From contig NZ_CP145732.1 of NCBI RefSeq assembly GCF_036884845.1, positions 4,216,001 to 4,280,000 on the forward strand: a stretch of DNA of 64,000 bases. Direction: 5' to 3'. The position numbers were made by a program, and so were the translations under genes. Origin of the DNA: Pseudomonas sp. MAG733B (GTDB taxonomy: Bacteria > Pseudomonadota > Gammaproteobacteria > Pseudomonadales > Pseudomonadaceae). Every line of letters begins with the position of its first letter. Positions within the stretch are counted from its first letter, which is position 1. Shown here in pieces: positions 51,519-60,573 of this stretch. The notes under the pieces were generated by a model. That model was not told the DNA's origin and made no database searches. It saw nothing but the letters and a program-made list of their open reading frames with translations.

Positions 51519-53501
51519 TCAATCGCGGAATTGCGTCAATTGCTGGCTCAGCGACCCAGCCTGATCACGCAGTTGCACCGACTGTTCAAGCAGGCTGCGA
51601 ATCGCGTGATCGTTCTGCTCGGAGATGCGGCTGACGCCCTGGATCGCCACCGACAGTTGCTCGCCGGTCGCCGCCTGGCTTTGCGTCTGACGAGCGACTT
51701 CGCTGATGCGCGTCAGAATATCCTGGGCATGCTGGCGGATCTGATCCACGCCTTGGGCCGAAGTGGTCAGTTGCACCACACCCTGACGCACCGCTTCGCC
51801 GACCTGCTGAACGTTGGCGACGGTGTTGCGCACGTCCGAACCGATGGCGCCGATCATCTCGCCGATTTCACCGGTCGAGCGACTGGTGCGCTCCGCCAGT
51901 TGCCGCACTTCATCGGCCACCACGGCAAAACCACGCCCCTGCTCCCCGGCCCGCGCCGCTTCAATCGCCGCGTTGAGGGCCAGCAGATTGGTCTGGTCGG
52001 CGATGCTGCGAATCACCGCGATGATCCCGGCGATCTGTTGCGAGCGTTTTTCCAGATCGCCCACCGCGCCGGCCACCACGTCCATGGTCTGGTCGATGTG
52101 GGTGATGCCGGCGAGAGTCTGGCTCATGTCCCCGGAAATGTTCTTGGTCAACACTTCAGTGTTGCGTGCCAGTTGCTCCACGTCTTCGGCTTGCTGGGAC
52201 ATTTCGGTCACCGAGTGCGCCAGTGCCGTCACGCCGCTGGCCATTTCTTCGGTGGCGGTGTGTTGCGAAGTCGCACGTTCGGCGACGGCTTGGGTGGTAT
52301 CGCCCAGATGATTGGAAATTTGCATCAGCGCCGTGCTGCTGTGACGGATCGAGCCCACCAGATCGCCAAGGCGCTGAATGAACTGGTTGAACGCCCCGGC
52401 CAACTTGCCGGTTTCATCGCCGCTGCGCTGTTCGAAACGCAGCCCCAGCTCGCCACCCCACGCCTGAATGCCGACCGTCAGGCCTGACAACGGACGAATC
52501 TGCCACGCCAGCAGATGCCACAGCACGATGGCCAGGACCAGCAACGCGACCAGTCCGATAATCACGGCGGTGTAGAGGAAATGATTGATCCCGGCCATGG
52601 CTTCGGCCAGCGGATAAGCGACCATCAACGCCCAGTTGTTCGGCGACTTGCCGATGTGCACCGGTTGCAGCACATAGCCCCAGCCATCGTGCTCGAAACT
52701 GTAGGGCTGGCCAGCCTTGATTGCGTCCTTCGCAGCGGCCGGCAATTCGTCGGCAGGCTGGGCTAAACGCTTGGCATCGGGATGGCTGGCGTACAGGCCA
52801 TCGCTGGAGATCAGCGCGCCATAGCCTTTGAATGCATCAATGGTCGCGAGCTGGCGGTTGATGCTTTCCAGCGGAATATCGACCCCCGCCACACCCAGGG
52901 CTTTGCCACCCTGCAACAGCGGCACCATGATCGATACCAGCATCACCTTCTGCCCACTGCCGATGCTGTAGGCATAGGGTTCGGAGGCCCACGGCTGACG
53001 TGTATGCAGCGGTCGGTAGTAATACTGGTTGTCGGCATTTTCCGGCACGTAACCGCTCAACGCCTCGGACTTCACCCCGCCACTGGCGCGGTTCCAGTAA
53101 GTCAGGTAACGGCCCGTGGCATCAGTGTTCGGTTGATTGGCAAACTCACTGTCCTTGCCATCGAACGCGTTCGGCTCCCAGTACTGCCCAAGGCCCAACA
53201 GCTTGGGATTGGCTTCGAACAGTTGACGTGTCAGGGCATCAGCGGTCTTGCGATCGACCTGTTGTTGCTGCATCGCAGTGGCGACACCGGCCAGGGATTC
53301 GGCCACGGTAAAACCGACACTGAGTTCGACTTCGACTTCCTTGGCATTGGCCTTGACGATGGTATCGACCAGGGCAAAGGTCTCTTTGACCGACGAGCCA
53401 TAAGCGATGTAGGCGATGGACCCCAACAGCAGCGCCATGACGACGACGGTGCCAATCAGCGCCGTCCAGAACAACTTGAAGTGCAGTGAGCGATTAGGCA
53501 T
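51519..53501 (-). CDS. Methyl-accepting chemotaxis protein with dCache-like sensor
   Basis: The product has 660 residues. The N-terminal membrane helix is at about 10-33, followed by a periplasmic sensor of about 260 residues with dCache features (YWEPNAFDGKDSEFANQ, YYYRPLHTRQPWASEPYAYS, GVAGVDIPLESINRQL). A second membrane helix (about 307-330) and a HAMP domain follow. The cytoplasmic signalling domain has the conserved hairpin tip IRSIADQTNLLALNAAIEAA and RAGEQGRGFAVVADEVRQLA. There is no C-terminal CheR-binding pentapeptide. The ligand is unknown. I use ATG 53501, with GAGA before it; ATG 53507 is in frame. Confidence 0.92.
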   Translation of the reverse strand: MPNRSLHFKLFWTALIGTVVVMALLLGSIAYIAYGSSVKETFALVDTIVKANAKEVEVELSVGFTVAESLAGVATAMQQQQVDRKTADALTRQLFEANPKLLGLGQYWEPNAFDGKDSEFANQPNTDATGRYLTYWNRASGGVKSEALSGYVPENADNQYYYRPLHTRQPWASEPYAYSIGSGQKVMLVSIMVPLLQGGKALGVAGVDIPLESINRQLATIDAFKGYGALISSDGLYASHPDAKRLAQPADELPAAAKDAIKAGQPYSFEHDGWGYVLQPVHIGKSPNNWALMVAYPLAEAMAGINHFLYTAVIIGLVALLVLAIVLWHLLAWQIRPLSGLTVGIQAWGGELGLRFEQRSGDETGKLAGAFNQFIQRLGDLVGSIRHSSTALMQISNHLGDTTQAVAERATSQHTATEEMASGVTALAHSVTEMSQQAEDVEQLARNTEVLTKNISGDMSQTLAGITHIDQTMDVVAGAVGDLEKRSQQIAGIIAVIRSIADQTNLLALNAAIEAARAGEQGRGFAVVADEVRQLAERTSRSTGEIGEMIGAIGSDVRNTVANVQQVGEAVRQGVVQLTTSAQGVDQIRQHAQDILTRISEVARQTQSQAATGEQLSVAIQGVSRISEQNDHAIRSLLEQSVQLRDQAGSLSQQLTQFRD

Positions 53502-53753
53502 GAACATTCTCGAAGGTGCGATTCGTCAACCAGCAACAGACCACGCAAAAACGAGAGTGCCGCAGCCCTGCTGGCAGGTGATTTATAATTGATATTATTT
53601 GGCCACTATATCGAGGCAAACGCCCCCGATGCAACACAATTGAACGTACGATCAGTTTTGAAAACGGAGGGAAGAAACCCGGGACGACAATCAACAACGG
53701 CACACTCGTTTCAGGTGTACCGATGCGGCGCAAACGTGCCGGTTAGACGGCTG

Positions 53754-54080
53754 TCAAAGACATTCCTGCGCGGCGCGTTCAAGCCTGGAAGGTCCGAATG
53801 TCGAGGCCAATAAGGTGCGCTCATACAGGAACACCTTGCCCTTGTAGGCCTCGAGTACATCGTTGGCAGCGACCTTGCTCGTAACCACGATACGGTAGCT
53901 GCGCTGGGTTTCCGAGACGGTGGTATGCAGCGCGCCTTCATGCAGTTTCGGCAGAACACACTGCGCGTAATCCTCAGGTGCTTTTTTCGTCTGCAAGGTC
54001 AGCGTGGGGTCGTTTGGCGTTGACGCACAACCTGCCAACAGCAAGGGTGCGAAAAGGGCCAGTCGAGTAAAATTTTTCAT
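53754..54080 (-). CDS. Small outer-membrane-type lipoprotein of unknown function
   Basis: The product has 108 residues. The signal MKNFTRLALFAPLLLAGC carries a clear lipobox (LLAGC, modified Cys at 18) followed by ASTPND. The mature part has two Cys residues (YAQCVLPKL and AAQECL), perhaps forming a disulfide, and a beta-rich centre (RSYRIVVTSKVAANDVLEAY). I recognise no named family. It is a single gene, with a 21-base inverted repeat about 85 bases upstream. Confidence 0.78.
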   Translation of the reverse strand: MKNFTRLALFAPLLLAGCASTPNDPTLTLQTKKAPEDYAQCVLPKLHEGALHTTVSETQRSYRIVVTSKVAANDVLEAYKGKVFLYERTLLASTFGPSRLERAAQECL

Positions 54081-54164
54081 CGCGCCGGTTCCGGTAGAAG
54101 CGTTTAGATGGGCGCGATTTTCCTTGTTTCCCGCAAGCAACAGAACTTGTGATCGGTGATGGTC

Positions 54165-54185
54165 ACTATTACTCGAACGAATAGT
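54165..54185. promoter_or_regulatory. Inverted repeat upstream of the lipoprotein gene
   Basis: ACTATT and AATAGT are separated by nine bases that include CTCG/CG. The site lies between the HxlR gene end and the lipoprotein start. It may be a regulator site or a weak hairpin. Confidence 0.3.
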
Positions 54186-54193
54186 AAAAGCCC

Positions 54194-54724
54194 TTATTGC
54201 TCAGGGTTTTCGATCGGCTCAGCCCCGCGCTTGCCCTTGAACGCTTCGCGGCGTGCCTTGCGTTCCTCGGCGTAGGCCGGCGCAGGTTCGCTGATCAGCT
54301 CTTCCCGGCGCAGCAACTCGCCGCAATGCTCGCACAGCGGTCCGAGTCCGGCGTGATGCCTGCAAGTCTGGTGGGTATAGCGCACCGCCAACCCTTCCCC
54401 TTCGGATTTGCACCAGGTTTCCCCCCAGGCGCGCAACGCCAATACCACCGAGTAAAACGCCTGCCCTTTGGCGGTGAGGTGGTACTCGTAGCGCGGCGGT
54501 CGCTCGCTGTAGGCGCGGCGCTCAACCATGTCGTCCGCCTCCAGGCTTTTGAGACGCGTAGCGATCATCTGCGGGGTTCCGCCGGTCTGCGCCTGGATCT
54601 CGTCATAACGATGGTTGCGCATGAACAACTCGCGCAAAACCAGCACGGTCCAGCGATCGCCGACGATGTCTTCGGCCCGTGCAATCGGGCACAAAGTTTC
54701 GGGACTATTCTTCTTTACCGCCAT
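54194..54724 (-). CDS. HxlR-family transcriptional regulator
   Basis: The product has 176 residues. The winged helix (about 10-105) has the HxlR signature: CPIARAEDIVGDRWTVLVLR, ELFMRNHRYDEIQ, TPQMIATRLKSLEADDMVER and PPRYEYHLTAKGQAF. The C-terminal tail is unusual, with a CxHHxxxxxxxCxxC-like cluster (CRHHAGLGPLCEHCGELL) that could bind zinc. The gene is divergent from the cysteine hydrolase and aldehyde dehydrogenase genes and probably controls them through the palindrome at 54745-54767. Confidence 0.9.
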   Translation of the reverse strand: MAVKKNSPETLCPIARAEDIVGDRWTVLVLRELFMRNHRYDEIQAQTGGTPQMIATRLKSLEADDMVERRAYSERPPRYEYHLTAKGQAFYSVVLALRAWGETWCKSEGEGLAVRYTHQTCRHHAGLGPLCEHCGELLRREELISEPAPAYAEERKARREAFKGKRGAEPIENPEQ

Positions 54725-54744
54725 GCGGGCTTGCCTCTTTTCTA

Positions 54745-54767
54745 GTTACTATGATTATCATATCAAC
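54745..54767. promoter_or_regulatory. Palindromic HxlR operator candidate
   Basis: A perfect TATGATTATCATA centre (13 bases) is flanked symmetrically by GTT and AAC, giving a 23-base inverted repeat. It lies 20 bases before the HxlR gene and 55 bases before the hydrolase gene. Confidence 0.6.
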
Positions 54768-54822
54768 ACTATGCCGAGGCAAGCCTTGGCAAAGGTCAGT
54801 CAAAATTCCTGGAGAATTCGTC

Positions 54823-55446
54823 ATGTCCAACGCAGCCTACCCGCTAGATCGAACTGCCTACCTGCTGGTCGATCCCTACAACGATTTCCTGTCCGAAGGC
54901 GGCAAGATCTTTCCCTTGCTCAAGCCCATTGCCGACCAAGTCGGCCTGCTCGATAACCTGCGCACGCTGGATCGCACTGTCCGCGCCCTCGACATTCCGG
55001 TGGTCATCGTACCGCACCGTCGCTGGGAACACGGCGACTACGAAAACTGGGATCACCCGAGCCCCACCCAATGCAAGATCCAGCACATGCACCACTTCGC
55101 GCGTGGCGAATGGGGTGGCGAATGGCATCCCGATTTCGCCCCGCAGGAAGGCGACACTATCGTCCAGGAGCATTGGGGTTCGAGCGGCTTTGCCAACACC
55201 GACCTGGATTTTCGCCTCAAGCAGAAAGGCATCACCCACGTGATCATCGTCGGCCTGCTGGCCAATACCTGCATCGAGGCCACCGCCCGTTACGCCCAGG
55301 AACTCGGCTACCACGTCACGCTGGTGCGCGATGCCACCGCCGCGTTCAAGCCGGAAATGATGCACGCCGCCCACGAACTGAACGGCCCGACCTACGCGCA
55401 TTCGATCGTGACCACCGAGCAACTCATCGCCACCCTTAAGCAGTGA
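54823..55446 (+). CDS. Isochorismatase-like cysteine hydrolase
   Basis: The product has 207 residues. The nucleophile Cys is in GLLANTCIEATARYAQELGY (near residue 148) and the acidic residue is in LLVDPYNDFLSEGG (near 17). The Lys of the usual Asp-Lys-Cys triad is replaced: the family pattern KxxxSAF appears as QEHWGSSGFANTDLD. Members hydrolyse amides, carbamoyl groups or isochorismate. GGAGA precedes the ATG at 54823. The semialdehyde dehydrogenase gene begins seven bases after its stop, so both are in one operon controlled by the divergent HxlR protein. The substrate is unknown. Confidence 0.87.
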   Translation: MSNAAYPLDRTAYLLVDPYNDFLSEGGKIFPLLKPIADQVGLLDNLRTLDRTVRALDIPVVIVPHRRWEHGDYENWDHPSPTQCKIQHMHHFARGEWGGEWHPDFAPQEGDTIVQEHWGSSGFANTDLDFRLKQKGITHVIIVGLLANTCIEATARYAQELGYHVTLVRDATAAFKPEMMHAAHELNGPTYAHSIVTTEQLIATLKQ

Positions 55447-55453
55447 ACACACA

Positions 55454-57019
55454 ATGAAACTGACCGGAAACCTGTTGATCGGCGCCAACGAAGTCCCCGC
55501 GAGCGAGGGGACAATGAAAGCGCTCAATCCCGCGACCAACCAGCTCATCGAGCCGGACTTCGCCTTCGGCGGCGTCGCGCAAGTGGACATGGCGGCGAAC
55601 CTCGCCGACGAAGCGTTCGACCATTACAGCCATACCTCACTGGCGGAACGTGCGGCATTCCTTGAGCGCATCGCCGCCAATCTCGATGCCGTCACTCCGG
55701 AGCTTGCTGCACGGGCCGCGCTGGAAACGGGTCTGCCCGAGGCGCAGCTTCAGGGCGAAGCGGCGAAGGCCGCCACTCAGTTCCGCCAGTTCGCCGACGT
55801 GGTGCGCAAAGGACGATTCCTGCAACTGGCCATCGATCCGGCGCAACCTGATCGCCAGCCGCGACCGCGCATGGATCATCGATTGCAGAAAATCGCCATC
55901 GGCCCGGTGGCGGTTTTTGGCGCGAGCAATTTCCCCATCAGTTACTCGGTGGCCGGCGGCGATGTCGCCTCTGCGCTGGCGGCGGGCGCGACGGTGATCG
56001 TCAAGGCGCATAACGCTCACCCTGGAGCGTCGGAAATTCAAGCGCGGGCCATCCGTAAAGCCGTGCAGGACAGCGGCTTTCCCGAAGGCGTGTTCTCTAT
56101 GGTGCGTGGCGGTGGCAACACGATTGGCGAAGCGCTGGTCGACCATCCGCTGATCAAGGCCGTGACGTTCACCGGTTCCGAGCAAGGTGGCATGGCGCTG
56201 TACCGGCGTGCGCAACTGCGCCCGGATCCGATCCCGGTGTTTACCGAGATGACCAGCGTCAACCCCACGTTCATTCTGCCCCAGGCACTGGCCGCGCGCG
56301 GTGCACAGATCGGGGATGGATTTGTCGAGCGCATGCTGGTCAACGTCGGCCAGGCCTGCCTCAAACCGGCAATCCTGATTGCGATTGAAGGCACCGGGTT
56401 TGAAGCGTTACGCGGCGCGATGATCAAGCGCGTGGGCGATGCACCGGCGCGTTCGATGCTGACGCCGGGGATTCATGCGGCTTACCTCAGCGGCCTGGAC
56501 CAGTTGCAAAGCGCTGGGGCAAAAACTGTCGTCGAAGGTTCGGCGACGACGGCGGATCTACAAGGCCAGTCAGCCTTGCTGGAAGTCGACGGCCAGCGTT
56601 TCCTCACCGAGCCGGCACTTGCGCACGAGGTGTTCGGTCCGGCAGCGCTGCTGGTGAAGGTCAAGGATGAGGCTGAGTTGCTCGCGGTGGTCCGTGCGTT
56701 TCGCGGCCAGCTCAGCGCAACCCTGCATCTTGAAGAAGGTGATCTGGAATTGGCCCGGCGTGTGCTGCCAATTCTGGAGCGGCGTACCGGACGCATCGTG
56801 GTCAACGCTTTTGCGCATCCACAGGAAGTGTCCTTCGCGACCATCCACGGCGGACCGTTCCCGGCCTCGTCGGACAGCCGCTTCACCTCGGTGGGCATGA
56901 CTTCCATCGAACGCTTCCTGCGCCCGATCACCTATCAGGGCTTCCCGGATGCGTTGCTGCCCGAGGCACTGCGCGACCTCAATCCGCTTGGATTGCCGCG
57001 TAGCCTGGACGGTCAGTAA
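55454..57019 (+). CDS. Aldehyde dehydrogenase, 2-oxoglutarate semialdehyde dehydrogenase type
   Basis: The product has 521 residues of the NADP-type ALDH branch that includes alpha-ketoglutaric semialdehyde dehydrogenase. Visible motifs are VAVFGASNFPISYSVAGGDV, KAHNAHPGASEIQARAI, FTGSEQGGMALYRRAQ (coenzyme), the base Glu in VFTEMTSVNPTF and the catalytic Cys in NVGQACLKPAIL. The partner hydrolase just upstream suggests a short pathway in which an amide or carbamoyl compound yields a semialdehyde that is oxidised here. The true substrate cannot be read from sequence. Confidence 0.88.
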   Translation: MKLTGNLLIGANEVPASEGTMKALNPATNQLIEPDFAFGGVAQVDMAANLADEAFDHYSHTSLAERAAFLERIAANLDAVTPELAARAALETGLPEAQLQGEAAKAATQFRQFADVVRKGRFLQLAIDPAQPDRQPRPRMDHRLQKIAIGPVAVFGASNFPISYSVAGGDVASALAAGATVIVKAHNAHPGASEIQARAIRKAVQDSGFPEGVFSMVRGGGNTIGEALVDHPLIKAVTFTGSEQGGMALYRRAQLRPDPIPVFTEMTSVNPTFILPQALAARGAQIGDGFVERMLVNVGQACLKPAILIAIEGTGFEALRGAMIKRVGDAPARSMLTPGIHAAYLSGLDQLQSAGAKTVVEGSATTADLQGQSALLEVDGQRFLTEPALAHEVFGPAALLVKVKDEAELLAVVRAFRGQLSATLHLEEGDLELARRVLPILERRTGRIVVNAFAHPQEVSFATIHGGPFPASSDSRFTSVGMTSIERFLRPITYQGFPDALLPEALRDLNPLGLPRSLDGQ

Positions 57020-57031
57020 ACGCCAACGCTG

Positions 57032-57063
57032 GCCCGGCGTGGTTTACGCCACTGATGCCGGGC
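57032..57063. terminator. Hairpin between convergent ALDH and GGDEF genes
   Basis: GCCCGGC and GCCGGGC pair around an inner stem (GTGG/CCAC), followed by CTTT on the plus strand. It overlaps the end of the diguanylate cyclase gene. Confidence 0.45.
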
Positions 57064-58141
57064 CTTTGTGCAGGGCGAACACCTGATTACGCCCGTTGCG
57101 TTTGGCCTGGTACAGGCCGTCATCGGCACGGGTCAACAGGCTTTCCAGGTTGTCGCCGGGTTGGACGAAGGCGACGCCGAAAGACGCGGTGATCGTATCC
57201 AGCACGGTGTCGGTTCCCCGCGCCTTGATTCGCAATGACTGGACCTTAAGCCGCAGCTGCTCGGCGAAGGCGCAGGCACCGTCGAGATCAGCGCAGTCTT
57301 CCAGCACCACGCAGAACTCCTCGCCGCCGTAACGCCCGGCAAAGGCATTGGGCACCAGCGCGCCGCGCAACACCTGGCCGACATGCTGCAACACCCGGTC
57401 GCCCAATGGGTGGCCGTACTGATCGTTGAATTGCTTGAAGTGGTCGATGTCCAGCATCACCAGCGCAACACGTCGGGGACCCTTGGCCAGCGCCTGCTCC
57501 AGCAACCGCGTAAATGTCGTGCGGTTTAGAAGTTCGGTCAGGCCATCGAGTGTCGCGGCCAACTGGGCGCGTTCGAGTTTGTCGCGCAGGGTCTTGATTT
57601 CGTTTTGCGCAGACTGCAACTGGCCGAGGAATTGTTCCTGCTGGCTCTGCATCAGCCGAGTGCTCTGTTGCAGCTCATTGAGAATGCCCGGCAAGCGATC
57701 GCTGACTGGCTCGTCGAGCATTTCCAGGCACTGCCCGAGACGGTTCTGGAAATTCTGGCTGCCCTTCACGCTGCGCGAAACGTCGCGTTCCATACCATCC
57801 ACCAGGCTGATGACTTGCTGCTGCTCGGCGCGGGCATCTTCCAGCTCGTCACGAATGATGTACTCGCGAAAAAGCCTGGTCGCCGACTCTGGCGGACAAC
57901 CGTCGAAGTCCCGGACAACCCGGTCCAGATGACGATTGAGTTCCGGGTCCTGACCTTTGCTATAGGTGTACCACAGCGCGTAATGCACCGGATTGGGCGG
58001 AATGTTGTGGCGAACCATCAGTGGAACGGCTTGCTTGAGCAACGCCGCTGCCTCGCGGGAGTCTTCCGGATAAAGCGCTAGAACATTCGCACGCGATTCT
58101 GATTGGCTCATGGTTTCACTGTGGTTGTTAATCATTGGCAT
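57044..58141 (-). CDS. Diguanylate cyclase (GGDEF) with helical N-terminal domain
   Basis: The product has up to 365 residues. The N-terminal half (about 20-190) is soluble and helical, with a coiled coil (RDELEDARAEQQQVISLVDG and QSQQEQFLGQLQSAQNEIKT). The C-terminal GGDEF domain (about 200-355) has VMLDIDHFKQFNDQYGHPLG and the active site RYGGEEF, so it should make c-di-GMP. The RxxD inhibitory site five residues before GGEEF is absent (VPNAFAGRYGG), which suggests no product inhibition. The start is unclear among in-frame ATGs at 58141, 58135 and 58111. No membrane segment is present. Confidence 0.88.
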   Translation of the reverse strand: MPMINNHSETMSQSESRANVLALYPEDSREAAALLKQAVPLMVRHNIPPNPVHYALWYTYSKGQDPELNRHLDRVVRDFDGCPPESATRLFREYIIRDELEDARAEQQQVISLVDGMERDVSRSVKGSQNFQNRLGQCLEMLDEPVSDRLPGILNELQQSTRLMQSQQEQFLGQLQSAQNEIKTLRDKLERAQLAATLDGLTELLNRTTFTRLLEQALAKGPRRVALVMLDIDHFKQFNDQYGHPLGDRVLQHVGQVLRGALVPNAFAGRYGGEEFCVVLEDCADLDGACAFAEQLRLKVQSLRIKARGTDTVLDTITASFGVAFVQPGDNLESLLTRADDGLYQAKRNGRNQVFALHKGPASVA

Positions 58142-58242
58142 TCAGGCAGCCGGCAGAGCATACCGATACGCCTGACAAACGGCTATCCCGCCATGGGCTG
58201 CAAAGATGATTTTTATCGCGCCGAATCCCCTGTGGGACCAGC

Positions 58243-59166
58243 TCAACCCAGATTCAACAACGCCTGACGAAGCAGCCTGGCCGCCGGTGAATCCGGCACG
58301 CCTTTGCGCGAAACCAATTCGTAGGGCTCGCTCCGCGAGGTAATCGGCAGTGGCAGCGTGGTGGTAAAGCCGTAACCGGAACAGAATTTCGCCACATCGG
58401 TCGAGACCAGCGCCACCAGCGACGGGTTCTCCTGCAACAACGACAACGTCGCGAACGCCGAGGTGGTTTCCAGCAAATGCACCGGGAACCGCAAGTCGGC
58501 CTCGTGAAATTCGCGCTCCAATAACAGTCGCATCGGCATGTTCGCGCGGTAGACCACCCAGCGGTAATCCACCAGATCCTTCAACGACAGCTTCCTGGCA
58601 TAGGCGAACGGATGCTGGGTGCTGGCGATCACCGCCAGGGTTTCTTCAACGAATATTGCGCTTTCGTACAGGTAAGGCGTGCTGCTGACGGTCGTGCGGC
58701 AGATCGCCAGGTCAAGACGCCCGGCGTCGAGTTGGCTTAATAAGGCGGCACTGGTGTCCTCGACGATCTCGATGGACATCTTCGGGTTGTCGGCAATCAC
58801 CCGGCTGATCGCCGTGGTCAGCAGCGGCACCGCGCCCATGATGGTGCCCACCGACAGCCGTCCGCCTTCGCCGCTCATGATGCCGATGATCTCTTCGCGC
58901 AAGTGCGCGAGGTCGGTCTGGATCAGTCGAGCGTAACGAATCACCGAGCGTCCGGCGTCGTTTGGCTCTAGCCCGCGGTTAGTCCGGGTGAACAGCGAAG
59001 TGCCGAACGTGGTTTCGATTTCCTGCAATGCCTTGCTGGCGCCGGGCTGGGTCAGCGCCACCTGCCTGGCCGCGCCCAGCAGGGAGCCGTGTTCATCAAG
59101 GGCTATCAAAAGACGCAGCTGCTTGATGTGCAAACGGGACATGATCGAGTTGAGTGAGGGCGTCAT
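58243..59166 (-). CDS. LysR-type regulator of the organic-acid cluster
   Basis: The product has up to 307 residues. The helix-turn-helix (about 9-70) reads RLHIKQLRLLIALDEHGSLL and TQPGASKALQEIETTFGTSL. The ligand domain starts at GGRLSVGTIMGAVPLLTTAI and resembles the GbpR-like group that senses sugars and small acids. An ATG at 59142 (MSRLHIKQ) is a likely start too. The gene is divergent from the iron alcohol dehydrogenase gene, with an inverted repeat GTTGCAA-N11-TTGCAAC in between. Confidence 0.9.
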   Translation of the reverse strand: MTPSLNSIMSRLHIKQLRLLIALDEHGSLLGAARQVALTQPGASKALQEIETTFGTSLFTRTNRGLEPNDAGRSVIRYARLIQTDLAHLREEIIGIMSGEGGRLSVGTIMGAVPLLTTAISRVIADNPKMSIEIVEDTSAALLSQLDAGRLDLAICRTTVSSTPYLYESAIFVEETLAVIASTQHPFAYARKLSLKDLVDYRWVVYRANMPMRLLLEREFHEADLRFPVHLLETTSAFATLSLLQENPSLVALVSTDVAKFCSGYGFTTTLPLPITSRSEPYELVSRKGVPDSPAARLLRQALLNLG

Positions 59167-59284
59167 CAGGGTTAACTAAAAGTTATAGAGGTATCGAAAG
59201 TTGTCAGTATCGGGGGCAATACGTCGGCCCTATAGTCCGCTCCACAGTCAGGCAATGCAATGGGTTTGGCCAGCGTTCAGCAGC

Positions 59285-59309
59285 GTTGCAACCACAGGCC
59301 GATTGCAAC
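59285..59309. promoter_or_regulatory. LysR operator candidate before the iron alcohol dehydrogenase gene
   Basis: GTTGCAA and TTGCAAC form a perfect seven-base inverted repeat with an 11-base spacer, the LysR geometry. A TATAAC -10-like sequence lies downstream, before the ATG at 59341. Confidence 0.55.
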
Positions 59310-59340
59310 AATAACAATCCTGTATAACTTGTGGTGAATC

Positions 59341-60480
59341 ATGTCCCTCATCAATTACGTCACCAAAATCCAGTTCGGCTATGACAGCCTGGAACATCTG
59401 GCCGCCGAAGCCGACCGCGCCAACATCACCCGTCCGCTGATCGTCACCGACCTGGGCGTGCGCAATGCCGGCATCGTCGACAAGGTCATCGCCGCCCTCG
59501 GCGCCAACCGTCCCTACACGATTTTCGACGCCACCCCACCGAACCCGAACGAACACGCCGTGCGTGAAGCCGTCGCGCAATACCGCCTGGGCGAGTGCAA
59601 CGGCATCATCGCGGTTGGCGGCGGTTCTTCCATCGATCTGGCCAAGGGCGTGGCGGTTTGCGCGACGCATGAAGGTCCGCTGCAAAGCTTTGCGGTGATT
59701 GAAGGCGGACTGGACCGCATCACCTCGGCCACCGCGCCGCTGATCGCGATTCCGACCACCGCCGGCACCGGCAGCGAAGTCGGTCGCGGCGCCATCCTGA
59801 TCCTCGATGACGGCCGCAAAGTGGGCGTTATCTCGCCGTACGTGGTGCCGCGCGTGGCCATCTGCGATCCGGAACTGACCCTCGGCCTGCCAGCGATGCT
59901 GACGGCCGCCACCGGCATGGACGCCATCGCCCACTGCATCGAAACCTTCATGGCGCCAGCCTTCAACCCGGCAGCGGACGGTATCGCCCTCGACGGCCTG
60001 TGGCGTGCCTGGGGTCATATCGAACGCGCCACCGCCGAACCCGGCGACCGCGAAGCGCGGATGAACATGATGAGTGCGTCGATGCAGGGCGCGCTCGCAT
60101 TCCAGAAAGGCCTGGGCTGTGTGCATAGCCTTTCCCATGCCTTGGGCGGGATCAATCCGAAGCTGCACCACGGCACCTTGAACGCGATCTTCCTGCCGGC
60201 GGTCGTCGACTTCAACGCCAACGCACCCACCGTGCGTGATGAGCAGAAACTAGAACGCCTGCGCCACGCCATGGGCCTTGCGGCCGACGCCAACATCGGC
60301 TCGGCCATTGAAGACATGACCCGCCGCCTGGGCCTGCCCACCCGCCTCAGCGAAATCGGTGTCGACGAAAGCCTGTTCGAGCACATCGTCGAAGGCGCGC
60401 TGCACGACCACAGCCACAAGACCAACCCGCGCGAGGCATCCAGCGCGGACTACCTGACGATGCTCAGGCAGTCGCTTTAA
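59341..60480 (+). CDS. Iron-containing alcohol dehydrogenase
   Basis: The product has 379 residues of the group III alcohol dehydrogenase family. The NAD-binding glycine loop is AVGGGSSIDLAKG (about 94-106) and IPTTAGTGSEVG follows. Metal ligands are Asp and His in ATGMDAIAHCIETF (near 197-201) and His residues in GCVHSLSHALGG and LHHGTLNA. Members oxidise lactaldehyde, 4-hydroxybutyrate or other short alcohols. GGTGA precedes the ATG. It begins a cluster with a crotonase-like enzyme, a class III CoA transferase and a TRAP transporter. A hydroxy acid taken up by TRAP and oxidised here would fit. Confidence 0.9.
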   Translation: MSLINYVTKIQFGYDSLEHLAAEADRANITRPLIVTDLGVRNAGIVDKVIAALGANRPYTIFDATPPNPNEHAVREAVAQYRLGECNGIIAVGGGSSIDLAKGVAVCATHEGPLQSFAVIEGGLDRITSATAPLIAIPTTAGTGSEVGRGAILILDDGRKVGVISPYVVPRVAICDPELTLGLPAMLTAATGMDAIAHCIETFMAPAFNPAADGIALDGLWRAWGHIERATAEPGDREARMNMMSASMQGALAFQKGLGCVHSLSHALGGINPKLHHGTLNAIFLPAVVDFNANAPTVRDEQKLERLRHAMGLAADANIGSAIEDMTRRLGLPTRLSEIGVDESLFEHIVEGALHDHSHKTNPREASSADYLTMLRQSL

Positions 60481-60520
60481 CGCATCGCCGCACCCTAATG
60501 CTATCCAACAATAAAAATTC

Positions 60521-60562
60521 AGGAGGCCGCCGCATCGCCGGGTTCACTCGAAACCGGCGATG
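60521..60562 (+). promoter_or_regulatory. AGGAGG ribosome site followed by a hairpin before the crotonase gene
   Basis: AGGAGG at 60521-60526 is 47 bases before the ATG at 60574, too far for normal use. Between them CATCGCCGGGTTC and GAAACCGGCGATG (60533-60562) form a 13-base stem with one mismatch and a four-base loop. Folding would bring the site to about 17 bases from the ATG. Confidence 0.45.
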
Positions 60563-60573
60563 GCAGAACAACC

